The notes below the pieces were generated by a model. The model made no database searches. It was not told the DNA's origin and saw only the letters and a list, made by a program, of their open reading frames with translations. Shown here piece by piece: positions 1-9,005 of a stretch of DNA of 60,419 nucleotides; the stretch's first letter is position 1, and each line of letters opens with the position of its first letter. The position numbers and the translations under genes were made by a program. The stretch spans positions 1-60,419 of the forward strand of contig JAPPBT010000072.1 in NCBI GenBank assembly GCA_026702745.1. The letters are read 5' to 3'. Origin of the DNA: Gemmatimonadota bacterium. Lineage in GTDB: Bacteria > JAAXHH01.

Positions 1-1659
1 GTTCAGGATGTGGTGGGTATGGTAGAAACGGTTATAGGCCGTGGCCAGCTGGAAGGCATATTCGCACAGGTGGTTCGGCGCCCGGGTCTCGAAGGCCAGG
101 TCGACCACCGCGGGCAGTTCGGACAACTTGAGGTCCAGGTCGCGTTCCGAATCGCTTCGGGGCGCCATGATCCTGCCATGCTGGTGGTCGCGTTCGCCGG
201 CCCGTCGCAGCACGGACTTGATCCGCACGGCGGCGTAGAGAATGTAGGGTCCCGTCCGGCCCTCGAAGGATGAAAACCGGTCCAAGTCGAAGACGTAGTC
301 CCTGGTGCGGTGGTTCATCAAGTCGGCGTATTTCAGGGCTGCCACGCCCACGATGCGGGCGATGTGCGCCTTCTCGTCCTCATCGTATTCACGGACAGAT
401 TCGATAGTTTCGATGCGCGCCATGGCGTGGTCGGTCACCAGCCCGATCAGGTCCTTCAGCTTCATGATCCCGCCCTCGCGGGTCTTGAATGGCTTCCCGT
501 CCTTCCCGTTCATGGTCCCGAAGCCGTTGTGCTCCAGCCGCGTCGACTCCGGCGCCACGCCCGTCTTGTAGGAAGCCTTGAAAACTTGCCTGAAATGCTG
601 CTGCTGGCGGTTGTCGACCACGTAGAGGATGTAGTCGGGCCGGAACTCCTCGATGCGCTGGTCGATGGTCGCCAGGTCGGTCGTGCCGTACAACACCGCG
701 CCGTCGGTTTTCTCCAGCATCAGCGGGGGAATCGATTCTTTGTCTTCCGGGTCGCCGACCTCTATGACCAGCGCCCCCCGGCTTTCCCTGGCGTATCCTT
801 CCGCCTTCAGCCGTTCAATCAGGCCATGAAGCCGGTCCTGGGTATCGCTCTCTCCGAGCCACAGGTCGAAATGGATGTTCAACAGTTCGTAGCTCTGCCT
901 GAGGTCGTCGACGGACACGTCACGGAAATGTTGCCACAGTGCGCGGTAACCCGGGCGACCGGCCTGGAGTTCCACCGTGGCCTGACGGGCGGCTTCGGCG
1001 AATTCCAGGTCGCTTTTTTCCCTTTCGCTGGCCTGGGGATACAACTCTTCCAGGTCACCGATGGACACGGGGGGCTCTTCGGGATATGGCCCCGAATAAC
1101 CGGCATCGAAATAGGGCAGCTCCGGCCGGCGGTTCCGCAGGCCCTCGATGATGAGGCCCATCTGCAGGCCCCAGTCGCCCAGGTGCACGTCGCCAATCAC
1201 TTCGTGGCCCAGGAAGCGGCAGATCCGAACGATGCTCTCGCCGATGATGGCGGCCCGGAGGTGGCCGACGTGGAGCGGCTTGGCCACGTTGGGCCCGCCG
1301 TAATCGACGAGGAATCTCCCCGGCGTCGTGGCGGTTTCGCAGCCCAACCTGTCGTCCTCGTATACTTCCTGGACGTGGGCGGCGATAAAGTCGTCCTGCA
1401 ACACGATGTTGATGAAGCCCGGTCCGGCGAGCGAAAGCCCATCGAAGACGTCCGGCGCCGAGATGGCATCGACCACGTTCTGTGCGATCTGGCGCGGGTT
1501 GGCCCGGTACTGTTTGGCCGCCGCAAGTGCCCCGTTGCACTGGAACTGGCACAGGTCGGGCCGGTCCGATACCCGCACTTCGCCATAGCTTCGATCGTAG
1601 CCGGCCGATTGAAAGGCGTCGGCAAACAGGCCGGTCAGTTTATCCGCCAGGGTTCCCAC
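1..1659 (-). CDS. argS: Arginyl-tRNA synthetase, C-terminal end outside the window
   Basis: Charges tRNA-Arg with arginine in the cytoplasm. The reverse strand is open for 553 codons from position 1659 to the window edge. The class I HIGH signature appears as HVGH at residues 130-133, preceded by the family motif GPGFIN near residue 80. The KMSKS-loop equivalent reads GKPFKTREGG near residue 390, the degenerate form usual in bacterial ArgS. The last visible residues (QLATAYNRFYHTHHILN) belong to the all-helical DALR anticodon-binding domain, so only a short C-terminal piece is missing. I chose the GTG at 1659 because an AAGGGA ribosome-binding site lies just upstream; it starts 10 bases after the yjbQ-like stop, suggesting one operon with that gene and the S9 peptidase. 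Confidence 0.95.
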   Translation of the reverse strand, partial: MGTLADKLTGLFADAFQSAGYDRSYGEVRVSDRPDLCQFQCNGALAAAKQYRANPRQIAQNVVDAISAPDVFDGLSLAGPGFINIVLQDDFIAAHVQEVYEDDRLGCETATTPGRFLVDYGGPNVAKPLHVGHLRAAIIGESIVRICRFLGHEVIGDVHLGDWGLQMGLIIEGLRNRRPELPYFDAGYSGPYPEEPPVSIGDLEELYPQASEREKSDLEFAEAARQATVELQAGRPGYRALWQHFRDVSVDDLRQSYELLNIHFDLWLGESDTQDRLHGLIERLKAEGYARESRGALVIEVGDPEDKESIPPLMLEKTDGAVLYGTTDLATIDQRIEEFRPDYILYVVDNRQQQHFRQVFKASYKTGVAPESTRLEHNGFGTMNGKDGKPFKTREGGIMKLKDLIGLVTDHAMARIETIESVREYDEDEKAHIARIVGVAALKYADLMNHRTRDYVFDLDRFSSFEGRTGPYILYAAVRIKSVLRRAGERDHQHGRIMAPRSDSERDLDLKLSELPAVVDLAFETRAPNHLCEYAFQLATAYNRFYHTHHILN

Positions 1660-1669
1660 GAAGATCCCT

Positions 1670-2098
1670 TCAGGCTGGACTACCGTAGATGGTGACCACC
1701 AGTCGCCGCGCACCGCCGCGGTCCCGGTGTTCGCAGAGATAGATGCCCTGCCAGATACCCAGGTTCAGCCGGCCGCCGGTGACGGGTATGGACACGCTGC
1801 TTCCCATCATCGAGGCCTTGATGTGTGCCGGCATGTCATCCGGCCCCTCCTCGTCATGACGGTAGTACGGCTGGTGCTCCGGGACGAGGACGTTCATGTG
1901 GCGCTCGAAGTCGCCCCGGACGTCGGGCGCCGCGTTCTCATTGATGGTGAGGGAAGCGGAGGTGTGGCAGATGAAGACGTGGGCGATGCCCACATCGATG
2001 TCCGCCAGCGCGGGGACCTTGTCGGTGATCTCATCCGTCACCAGGTGGTAGCCCCGGGGTCTGGGGGTCAAGGTGATCTGCTTCTGTATCCACCGCAT
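1670..2098 (-). CDS. YjbQ/UPF0047 family protein
   Basis: A 142-residue protein matching the YjbQ (UPF0047) family along its full length. The diagnostic stretch ICHTSASLTINENAAPDV and the C-terminal GTYQGIYL-like segment, here LGIWQGIYLCEHRDR, are both present, as is the histidine/aspartate-rich middle (NVLVPEHQPYYRHDEEGPDD). Members are small cytoplasmic trimers; some complement thiamine-phosphate synthase mutants weakly, but the physiological role is not settled. Its ATG overlaps the stop of the S9 peptidase in a TGATG arrangement, and argS follows 10 bases downstream, so the three genes are probably one transcript. Confidence 0.9.
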   Translation of the reverse strand: MRWIQKQITLTPRPRGYHLVTDEITDKVPALADIDVGIAHVFICHTSASLTINENAAPDVRGDFERHMNVLVPEHQPYYRHDEEGPDDMPAHIKASMMGSSVSIPVTGGRLNLGIWQGIYLCEHRDRGGARRLVVTIYGSPA

Positions 2099-4014
2099 CA
2101 GAGTACGTACCGCTTCAGGAACCGTTCCACGTCGTCGTAGAAGGAAACGATGGTCTCCACTTTTCGCCAGCCGTGCCCCTCGCCCTCGTACAACCGGTAG
2201 ATGTGGGGAACCTTGTTCCGCTTGAGGACCTCGACGATCGATTCGGCCTGGTCCGGCGGGACTACCTTGTCCTCGCTGCCCTGGAATATGGCGACCGGAT
2301 CTACAATACGGTCCGCGTGGAAAATGGGCGACCAGGCCTGGTACCGGTCGCTGTGCTCAGGCAGCGTCCCCACCATCAGATCCAGGTACTTCGCCTCGAA
2401 CTTGTGGGTATCCGTGGCCAGGCCGAAGAGATTGGTCACGCCGTAGAGACACAGGCCGGCCCGGAAGACCCCGGGATGATGGACCAGGGCGTTGAGCACG
2501 GTAAAACCTCCCGCGCTGCCGCCCTTGATGACGATGCGGTCCAGATCGGCGAGTTCACGTTCCACCAGGGCCAGCGCGCCGCTGACGGCGTCTTCCGTGT
2601 CGTACTCGCCCCAGTGCTCGCGCAGGGCGGTCATATAGGATCTGCCATAACCGGTACTTCCACGGTAGTTGACGTAAAGGCAGGCATAGCCCCGGTTGGT
2701 GAAGAAGGGGATCTCGGCGGAATAGTCCGTCCGATGCTGGCCGGTCGGTCCCCCGTGGATGCTGACGATGGCCGGCGGCTTTCCGGACCCGGAGAACCGG
2801 CTGCTGGCGGGCGGATAGTAGAGTCCGTACACCTCGCCCCCGTCCGGGTTCGTCCAGGAAATCGGTTCGGGAACGGACAGGTCCGCTTCGGGGATCATCT
2901 CCGACTGGCTGCGGCGATGCACCGTATGGCAATGCACCGCATGTTCACTTTCTTCCAGGGTGATCACGCGCTCCGGAACGGTGGACGAAGAGGCGATACA
3001 GGCCACGGTATCCCGGGCTGGGGAGACGGCGATCTGCATCATCCAGGTGTACCGGGGTGTTTCGAGCTTCGCCTTCAGGCCGGACGACACGCAGACCTTC
3101 CACAAAGACGCGAAGCCCTTCTCGTTACTGCGGTAGTAAAGGGTATCGCCGTCCGGCCCCCAGCCGTAGACCCGTACGCCCTGCACCCAGGCCGGGTCGG
3201 CCAGGGTGGCGCCCCCGGCCACGACGCGCCGCTCGTCCGTGTCGAGGTCCAGCGCGACCAGGTTCTCCCACTCTCCTTCCGTAACGATGTAGGAAAGCCA
3301 CCTGCCGTCGGGAGAGAAGGCGGGCTGGAATACGGGCGTATCCGTATCTCCCGCGATCAACCGCTCGTCATCCGGCGCGCGGCGGCCGGAATCGATCCGG
3401 GCGGTCTTCAGCCGCGTGCCGTCCCAGGGCATCTGCGGCTGGTCCCACTCGATCCAGGCGATCTGCTCGCCGTCGGGATGCCAGGCCGGCTGCATGTAGA
3501 AATCGGCGCCGCGCACCAGGTTCACCGGCCATCCGCTGCCCTCGCCGTCGACCAGGGCGATGACGTCTACCGATTCGCATGTATGGACGTACAGCACCCA
3601 CTTTCCATCAGGTGACACGGTTGGCGCAGCGGCCGCGCCGAAGGCGGGCGTGATCGGCCGGGCCGTTCCTGGAGCCAGGGACTGGCGGTACAGCCTGCCG
3701 TCCTTTTCGGCGAACACGACCCAGTCATCGGCGACGGTGTAGTCACCGCCCCCGTAGCCGACGCCGCCCCGGACCGGATGGCCGTCCGTCAGGTCGTAAG
3801 GCGCGTCGGTGCCGTTGCGGCAAACGAGCACACCGGTATCCGACCGCTGTTCCAGCCATACCAGGCCGGTACCGTCGCCGTTCCACTGCACGTCGTAGAG
3901 CGGTGTCCGGGCGCCCATCGTCTTCGCCGTAATGGCGCTTTTCCAGTAACCATACGCTACGGGTATGCGGTCTGTTGACACGGGTAAGCGATCTGTCGTA
4001 CGTCCGGTCTTCAC
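2098..4014 (-). CDS. S9 family (prolyl oligopeptidase-type) serine peptidase
   Basis: A 638-residue two-part protein: an N-terminal beta-propeller with WD40/TolB-like repeats (for example PTVSPDGKWVLYVHT and QPAFSPDGRWLSYIV) and a C-terminal alpha/beta-hydrolase domain. The nucleophile elbow is GGSAGGF with serine 500; the aspartate is in QGSEDKVVPP and the histidine in EGEGHGW near the C terminus, so the triad is complete. This is the dipeptidyl-peptidase/acylaminoacyl-peptidase branch, which trims oligopeptides. I see no convincing signal peptide, so it is probably cytoplasmic. The first 20 or so residues look unlike the family, whose conserved part begins near GYWKSAITA, so the true start may lie slightly downstream of 4014. 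It is divergent from proS and overlaps the yjbQ-like gene. Confidence 0.93.
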   Translation of the reverse strand: MKTGRTTDRLPVSTDRIPVAYGYWKSAITAKTMGARTPLYDVQWNGDGTGLVWLEQRSDTGVLVCRNGTDAPYDLTDGHPVRGGVGYGGGDYTVADDWVVFAEKDGRLYRQSLAPGTARPITPAFGAAAAPTVSPDGKWVLYVHTCESVDVIALVDGEGSGWPVNLVRGADFYMQPAWHPDGEQIAWIEWDQPQMPWDGTRLKTARIDSGRRAPDDERLIAGDTDTPVFQPAFSPDGRWLSYIVTEGEWENLVALDLDTDERRVVAGGATLADPAWVQGVRVYGWGPDGDTLYYRSNEKGFASLWKVCVSSGLKAKLETPRYTWMMQIAVSPARDTVACIASSSTVPERVITLEESEHAVHCHTVHRRSQSEMIPEADLSVPEPISWTNPDGGEVYGLYYPPASSRFSGSGKPPAIVSIHGGPTGQHRTDYSAEIPFFTNRGYACLYVNYRGSTGYGRSYMTALREHWGEYDTEDAVSGALALVERELADLDRIVIKGGSAGGFTVLNALVHHPGVFRAGLCLYGVTNLFGLATDTHKFEAKYLDLMVGTLPEHSDRYQAWSPIFHADRIVDPVAIFQGSEDKVVPPDQAESIVEVLKRNKVPHIYRLYEGEGHGWRKVETIVSFYDDVERFLKRYVL

Positions 4015-4184
4015 GGGGTTATCCTTATCACAAGGTTCCTTGTTTACCGCTTGAAATCGCCGCGTTCAAAACCTTTCTTGAATATACCCGCAGGCGGTTC
4101 GTAAGCAACCGTTTATGCATCGTCCGAAGGCAGGTCCGATTCATTACCGCCCGACTGGTCCGGGTACGGATTACGGGATATTTC

Positions 4185-5918
4185 ATGCGACTGTCACAGC
4201 TCTTCTATCAAACGCTGCGTGAGACCCAGGGCGACGCGGAAATCCCCAGCCATCAGTTGCTCCTTCGCGCGGGCCTCATCCGGCAGGTGGCTTCCGGCAT
4301 CTTCGCCTACCTGCCCCTCGGCCTGCGGGTCAAACGACGCATCGAAGCGATCGTCCGCGAAGAGATGGACGGCATCGGCGGCCAGGAAGTAACGCTGCCC
4401 GTGGTGCAGCCGGCGGACCTCTGGCGGGAGAGCGGCCGGTGGCAGCAGATCGGGAGCGACATGGCCCGGCTGAAGGATCGGAACGGCCGCGACCTGTGCC
4501 TGGCCATGACCCACGAAGAAGTGGTGACGTCCATGATACGCGACGTGGTCAGAAGCTACCGTCAAATGCCCTGCCTTCTGTACCAGATCCAGACCAAGTT
4601 CAGGGATGAGCCGCGGCCCCGAGCCGGGCTGATCCGCATGCGCGAGTTCACGATGAAGGACGGCTACTCTTTTCACGTGGATGGCGGGGATCTGGACGAC
4701 TGGTACGAGAAAGTCTTCCAGGCATATACCAACATATTCAGGCGCTGCGGGCTCGACGCGGTGGCGGTGCGCAGCGACCCGGGGATGATGGGCGGGTCGG
4801 ACGCCCACGAGTTCATCGAACCGGCGCCGTCCGGCGAAGACACGATCCTGTCCTGCGAAGCCTGCGGTTACCGTGCAAACCGGCAGGTTGCAAGATTCGA
4901 AAAAGTCCAACCGGCCGCCGAGGAGCGGCTGCCCCTCGAGGACATCCACACGCCGGGCACCGCTACGATCGACGATCTTTCCCGTTTCCTGGACATCCCG
5001 GTGACGAAGACCGCCAAGGCCATGTTCATGGTCGCCACCGTCGCGGACGATCAGGACGGGGCGGTGGACCGGTTCGTGTTCGCCGTGCTCAGGGGCGACA
5101 TGGAACTCAGCGATACCAAGCTCGCCAACGCGGTCGGAGCGCTCCAGCTCCGGCCGGCCACGCCGGAGGAGATACGCGCCGTCGGCGCGGAGCCCGGATT
5201 CGGGTCCCCCCTCGGCATAGACCGGTCCCGTTCGCTCCTCGTCGTCGACGATCTGATCCCGGCCTGCTTCAACCTGGTAGCGGGAGCCAACCGCGTCGAC
5301 TATCACATGCGCAATGTGAATTACGGCCGGGACTACGAAGCCGATATCGTCGCGGACATCGCCGCGGCCGGCGACGGAGACGCCTGCCCCGCCTGCCGCG
5401 CCGGCCTCCGGGCCGACCAGGGGATCGAAGTCGGAAACATCTTCAAGCTCGGGGACAAGTACAGCAAAGCCATGAACGCGGGCTACCTGGACCGGGAGAA
5501 TGTCTCCCGTCCTATCGTCATGGGGTGCTACGGGATCGGCATCGACCGCCTCATGGCATCGATCGTGGAGCGCCACCACGACGACAACGGCATCTGCTGG
5601 CCCGCGGCCGCGGCACCATTCCAGGTGGTCGTCATCGACCTGTCCGGCGGCGACCCCCGCGTATCGGACGTGGCGGAATCGGTTTACGAGACCCTGGTCT
5701 CGGCGGAACTCGAAGTGCTCTTCGACGACCGCGACGACCGCGCCGGGGTGAAGTTAAACGACGCGGACCTCATGGGCATTCCGGTGAGGCTGACCGTGGG
5801 CAGGCGCGGGGTAGAAAAAGGTGTAGTGGAACTCAAGTTACGAAGGTCGGGCGAGATGAAAAACGTGCCGCTGGGGGATGGGCTGGCGGAAGCGGTGAAA
5901 GCGTCAATGGGGACGTAA
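4185..5918 (+). CDS. proS: Prolyl-tRNA synthetase, bacterial type
   Basis: Class II synthetase charging tRNA-Pro, 577 residues, the usual length for the bacterial form carrying the YbaK-like editing insertion. Motif 2 is visible as FRDEPRPRAGLIRMREF and motif 3 as GCYGIGIDRLMASIVE. The region around ANRQVARFEKV to SDTKLANAVGALQLRPAT is the inserted editing domain that clears mischarged alanine. The reading frame extends upstream without interruption, but the conserved N terminus starts at MRLSQLFYQTLRE, so I place the ATG at 4185; no strong ribosome-binding site is visible. It stands alone on the plus strand, divergent from the S9 peptidase and convergent with the isomerase-like gene, with only 22 bases between stops. 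Confidence 0.96.
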   Translation: MRLSQLFYQTLRETQGDAEIPSHQLLLRAGLIRQVASGIFAYLPLGLRVKRRIEAIVREEMDGIGGQEVTLPVVQPADLWRESGRWQQIGSDMARLKDRNGRDLCLAMTHEEVVTSMIRDVVRSYRQMPCLLYQIQTKFRDEPRPRAGLIRMREFTMKDGYSFHVDGGDLDDWYEKVFQAYTNIFRRCGLDAVAVRSDPGMMGGSDAHEFIEPAPSGEDTILSCEACGYRANRQVARFEKVQPAAEERLPLEDIHTPGTATIDDLSRFLDIPVTKTAKAMFMVATVADDQDGAVDRFVFAVLRGDMELSDTKLANAVGALQLRPATPEEIRAVGAEPGFGSPLGIDRSRSLLVVDDLIPACFNLVAGANRVDYHMRNVNYGRDYEADIVADIAAAGDGDACPACRAGLRADQGIEVGNIFKLGDKYSKAMNAGYLDRENVSRPIVMGCYGIGIDRLMASIVERHHDDNGICWPAAAAPFQVVVIDLSGGDPRVSDVAESVYETLVSAELEVLFDDRDDRAGVKLNDADLMGIPVRLTVGRRGVEKGVVELKLRRSGEMKNVPLGDGLAEAVKASMGT

Positions 5919-5940
5919 ACACGAGTCCTCTGCAGTTTCG

Positions 5941-6804
5941 TCAGACGATCTCCACCCCGGCCTCTTCCGCGATGCGCCGCACATTCGCGACCGCCGTGGG
6001 GATCTTGTCCTCGGGCAGATGTTCCACCAGCATGTAGCCTTCCGGCTGAATCTCCTCCCACCGCCGCACGGCCGTCACCAGGTCGAGCACCCCGGCGCCG
6101 GGCACTTCCTCGTTCATGTGGACGACAAAGCCGGGTTCCACGCTGATGTCCTTGATGTGGGAGACCGTCGAGATCGGCCCCATGACGTCGAAGATGCGGT
6201 TTAAGCGTTCCGCGCTGTGGTAGGCCTGGTCCAGGGACTGGAAGTGGTTCACAAAATCCATGACCACCCTTAGCCGTTCGGACCCTACGGCCTCAATCAC
6301 CTGCCGGTTGATCTCGGGCGACCCCATGATCGTGAGCACGTGGGTCTCGATCACCACGGTCATCCCCTCCTCCTCCGCCTTGTCCGCGACCCGCGACAGG
6401 GTGTCGATCAGCACGTCGAGCCGTCCCGGTTCGTGGTTCTCGGGTGTGGGGTCGTAGGACCCCGACGGGTTCAGGCTGCCGGTCCGGATCAATACGTTGT
6501 GCGCCCTGAGCGCCCGGCCTGCTTCGATGCCGCGGCATATGGTCTTTAAAACCCGGTCACGCACCGATCCGTCCGGGTCGAAGAGGCACTCGCGGTAACC
6601 TATTCCGAACTGGGCCAGTTCCAGTCCGAGATTATCATAGAGCGCGTTGACCCGGTTGAAGTCTGCCGGCGTTAACACGTCCAGGACCTCGCCCGGACCG
6701 TGGTAGCAAACCGAGGTGACGCCCAGGTCCATGCCCTTTTTCAACACCTCAGCCGTAACGGCCCGAGGATCTCCCGGCGCGTATCCCACTACACCCAGAC
6801 GCAT
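5941..6804 (-). CDS. Sugar phosphate isomerase/epimerase-like TIM barrel protein
   Basis: A 287-residue xylose-isomerase-like TIM barrel (AP endonuclease family 2 superfamily). The pattern of strand-end acids and histidines fits a divalent metal site: glutamate in VVIETHVL, aspartate in VVMDFVNHF, histidine in VSHIKD and glutamate in MLVEHLPE. Members isomerise or epimerise sugars or act on inositol derivatives; the substrate cannot be told from the sequence. It follows the acyl-CoA carboxylase genes on the same strand about 80 bases downstream, but carboxylase operons do not normally contain such a gene. No signal peptide is seen, so the protein is cytoplasmic. Confidence 0.85.
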   Translation of the reverse strand: MRLGVVGYAPGDPRAVTAEVLKKGMDLGVTSVCYHGPGEVLDVLTPADFNRVNALYDNLGLELAQFGIGYRECLFDPDGSVRDRVLKTICRGIEAGRALRAHNVLIRTGSLNPSGSYDPTPENHEPGRLDVLIDTLSRVADKAEEEGMTVVIETHVLTIMGSPEINRQVIEAVGSERLRVVMDFVNHFQSLDQAYHSAERLNRIFDVMGPISTVSHIKDISVEPGFVVHMNEEVPGAGVLDLVTAVRRWEEIQPEGYMLVEHLPEDKIPTAVANVRRIAEEAGVEIV

Positions 6805-6885
6805 GGATCAGCCCTTTCTGACTCCGCTGAATTTGAGCCATCCCGCGCGCCGGGCGCACTACGTGCCCATCCGCCCGGAGTCCTT

Positions 6886-7392
6886 TCAATCCCCGATGAC
6901 CACCAGCACATCGTTCCTGTCTACCGTGTCCCCTTCGCCGGCCCGGATTTCTTTGACCGAGCCGCCGGTGTGGGCGCGCAGTTCGTTCTCCATCTTCATG
7001 GCTTCGATGACGACCACGCCCTGGCCGGTTTCCACCTTGTCGCCCACCGCAACGGAAATCGACACAATGCGACCGGGCATGGGCGCCTTGACCTGTTCGC
7101 CCCCTGCGTGGCGGCGGGTCTTGACCTGGCCGCGCAACCGGGCCAGTTGCTCGTCCTCCACGGTTACCACGGACGATACGCCGTTGACCCTGACTTCCCG
7201 TTGCTCGCCCCAGGTCGCCGCGACCGCCGTGTAGGACCTTCCTTCGATGAGCAGGGAATAAAGCTGATCCCCCTGGATCGAGGCCATGTCGATTTCCACC
7301 GGCTGGCCGTCGATCCGCAGCGCGACCCGGCCTTCCCGGTCATCCAGGCTGACGGCGTATGTTGTACCTTCTATAGTAACGAGGTAGCTCAA
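6886..7392 (-). CDS. Biotin carboxyl carrier protein of acyl-CoA carboxylase
   Basis: A small carrier whose C-terminal biotinyl domain (about the last 75 residues) contains EAMKMEN, the biotinylation motif; the modified lysine is about residue 133. The domain opens with KAPMPGRIVSISV and closes with VLVVIGD, as in propionyl- and acetyl-CoA carboxylases. The N-terminal half resembles the carrier's linking region. I place the start at a TTG (7392) because AAAGGG lies five bases upstream and the family consensus begins there (SYLVTIEGTTY); an in-frame GTG at 7434 would add 14 residues. It is the third gene after the carboxyltransferase and biotin carboxylase, so the holoenzyme is made from three separate genes. 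Confidence 0.88.
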   Translation of the reverse strand: MSYLVTIEGTTYAVSLDDREGRVALRIDGQPVEIDMASIQGDQLYSLLIEGRSYTAVAATWGEQREVRVNGVSSVVTVEDEQLARLRGQVKTRRHAGGEQVKAPMPGRIVSISVAVGDKVETGQGVVVIEAMKMENELRAHTGGSVKEIRAGEGDTVDRNDVLVVIGD

Positions 7393-7473
7393 AGTACACC
7401 CTTTCGCCGTCTTCTGCTTCGTCGTGTCCAGCACCGGGCAACTTGCGGAGGGCAGTCCTCGGCGGGACGACCG

Positions 7474-8997
7474 TTATCGGCCCCTTCGCATGGCGTCGCG
7501 CCGGCCGGTCAGCTTCCACGGACTCTCTCCTGACCCAGGCGGTCCGCCGGATCCATCCCCGCCGCCCCCGGCCGGCATCGCCCGTCTCGTTTCCCGGTGC
7601 TTCATGATCGCTGCGAAGGCGGCGGCGATATGACGCTCATCGGCCCCGGCATCTTCGTCAGGACCCATGGTCTCGACGAAAGCAGTGGAATAGTTGCCGG
7701 AAATGAACCGGGGGTCGGACAAGGCCCGGAGGTGGAACGGAATCGTGGTCTTGATACCGCCGATATCGTATTCTCCCAGGGCTCTCTTCATGCGGGCGAT
7801 CGCTTCTTCCCGCTTCTCGGCCCATACGATCAGCTTGGCAATCATGGGATCGTAATAGATCGGCACCTCGTAACCCGCGCAGAACCCGCTGTCCAGCCGA
7901 ACCCCGGGGCCGCCCGGTTCACTCAGGCGCGTAACCACGCCCACCGAGGGCATGAACTGCGCATTGGGATCTTCGGCGGAAATGCGGCATTCCAGGGCCG
8001 CACCGTGGGGGCGCACGTCTTCCTGTCGGAAAGGCAGGGGCATGCCGGCGGCGATCTCGATCTGCCTCCTGACCAGGTCCTGCCCCGTTCTCAACTCGGT
8101 GACCGGGTGCTCGACCTGAAGGCGTGTGTTCATCTCGAGGAAATAGAACTTACGGTCCTGGTCGACGATGAACTCAACAGTACCGGCGTTGGTGTACCGG
8201 ACGGCTTCGGCGGCCCGTACGGCCGCTTCTCCCATGGCGTTTCGCAGTGCGTCGTCGAGAATGCAGGACGGTGATTCCTCGATGAGTTTCTGGTGGCGGC
8301 GCTGGATCGAACACTCCCGCTCGCCGAGATGTACCGCGTGCCCGTGCTGGTCGGCGAGGACCTGGAACTCCACGTGACGGGGTTCCACCAGGTATTTCTC
8401 CAGGTAGACCGTGGCATCGCCGAAGGCGGACTGGGCCTCGGACCGCGCGGTACGGAGCGCGCCCGCCAGGTCGTCCGGGGATTCCACGACGCGCATGCCC
8501 TTTCCGCCGCCGCCCATGGCCGCCTTCACGAGGACCGGGTAGTCGATGGATTCCGCTGCGCCGAGGGCTTTCTCGTCGCTGTCGATCCCTTCTTCGGTCC
8601 CCGGTACGACGGGCACGCCGGCCTGGCGCATGGTCTTTCGCGCCGCCGTCTTGCTTCCCATGGTCCGCATGGCCTCGCCGGAAGGGCCGATGAACGTGAT
8701 GCCGGCCTCCGCGCAACGATCGGCGAACTCCCCGTTTTCGGAAAGAAACCCGTATCCCGGATGCACCGCGTCGGCGCCGGCCTTCTTCGCCGTCTCGATG
8801 ATCCGGTCCACGCGGAGGTAACTGTCCGAGGAAGGCGCGTCGCCGATGCAGAAGGCCTCGTCGGCGAACTGCACGTGCAGGGCGGTGCGGTCCGCCTCAG
8901 AGAAGACGGCCGTCGATTCGATGCCCATCTCCCGGCACGTGCGGATCACCCGGACGGCGATCTCTCCGCGGTTGGCGATCAGGACTTTTCGGATCAT
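7474..8997 (-). CDS. accC: Biotin carboxylase subunit of acyl-CoA carboxylase
   Basis: Catalyses ATP-dependent carboxylation of biotin on the carrier protein. The 507 residues begin with the invariant KVLIANRGEIAVRVIRTCRE; the ATP-grasp glycine loop is AMGGGGKGMRVV and the catalytic segment is LEMNTRLQVEHPVTE. Together with the neighbouring genes it should form a propionyl- or acetyl-CoA carboxylase. The C terminus carries an additional tail of roughly 30 residues rich in Gly, Pro and Arg, beyond the usual end of the domain. It starts 8 bases after the carboxyltransferase stop. The symbol accC denotes the subunit type; a pccA-like role is equally possible. Confidence 0.93.
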   Translation of the reverse strand: MIRKVLIANRGEIAVRVIRTCREMGIESTAVFSEADRTALHVQFADEAFCIGDAPSSDSYLRVDRIIETAKKAGADAVHPGYGFLSENGEFADRCAEAGITFIGPSGEAMRTMGSKTAARKTMRQAGVPVVPGTEEGIDSDEKALGAAESIDYPVLVKAAMGGGGKGMRVVESPDDLAGALRTARSEAQSAFGDATVYLEKYLVEPRHVEFQVLADQHGHAVHLGERECSIQRRHQKLIEESPSCILDDALRNAMGEAAVRAAEAVRYTNAGTVEFIVDQDRKFYFLEMNTRLQVEHPVTELRTGQDLVRRQIEIAAGMPLPFRQEDVRPHGAALECRISAEDPNAQFMPSVGVVTRLSEPGGPGVRLDSGFCAGYEVPIYYDPMIAKLIVWAEKREEAIARMKRALGEYDIGGIKTTIPFHLRALSDPRFISGNYSTAFVETMGPDEDAGADERHIAAAFAAIMKHRETRRAMPAGGGGDGSGGPPGSGESPWKLTGRRDAMRRGR

Positions 8998-9005
8998 GTA
9001 CCCTC

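Noticed and set aside
310-1695. 461-codon plus-strand open frame
   Set aside because: It is the antisense of argS, whose HVGH, KTREGG and DALR-domain motifs are clear on the minus strand. High GC content produces long antisense frames.
4194-5579. 461-codon minus-strand open frame
   Set aside because: Antisense of proS.
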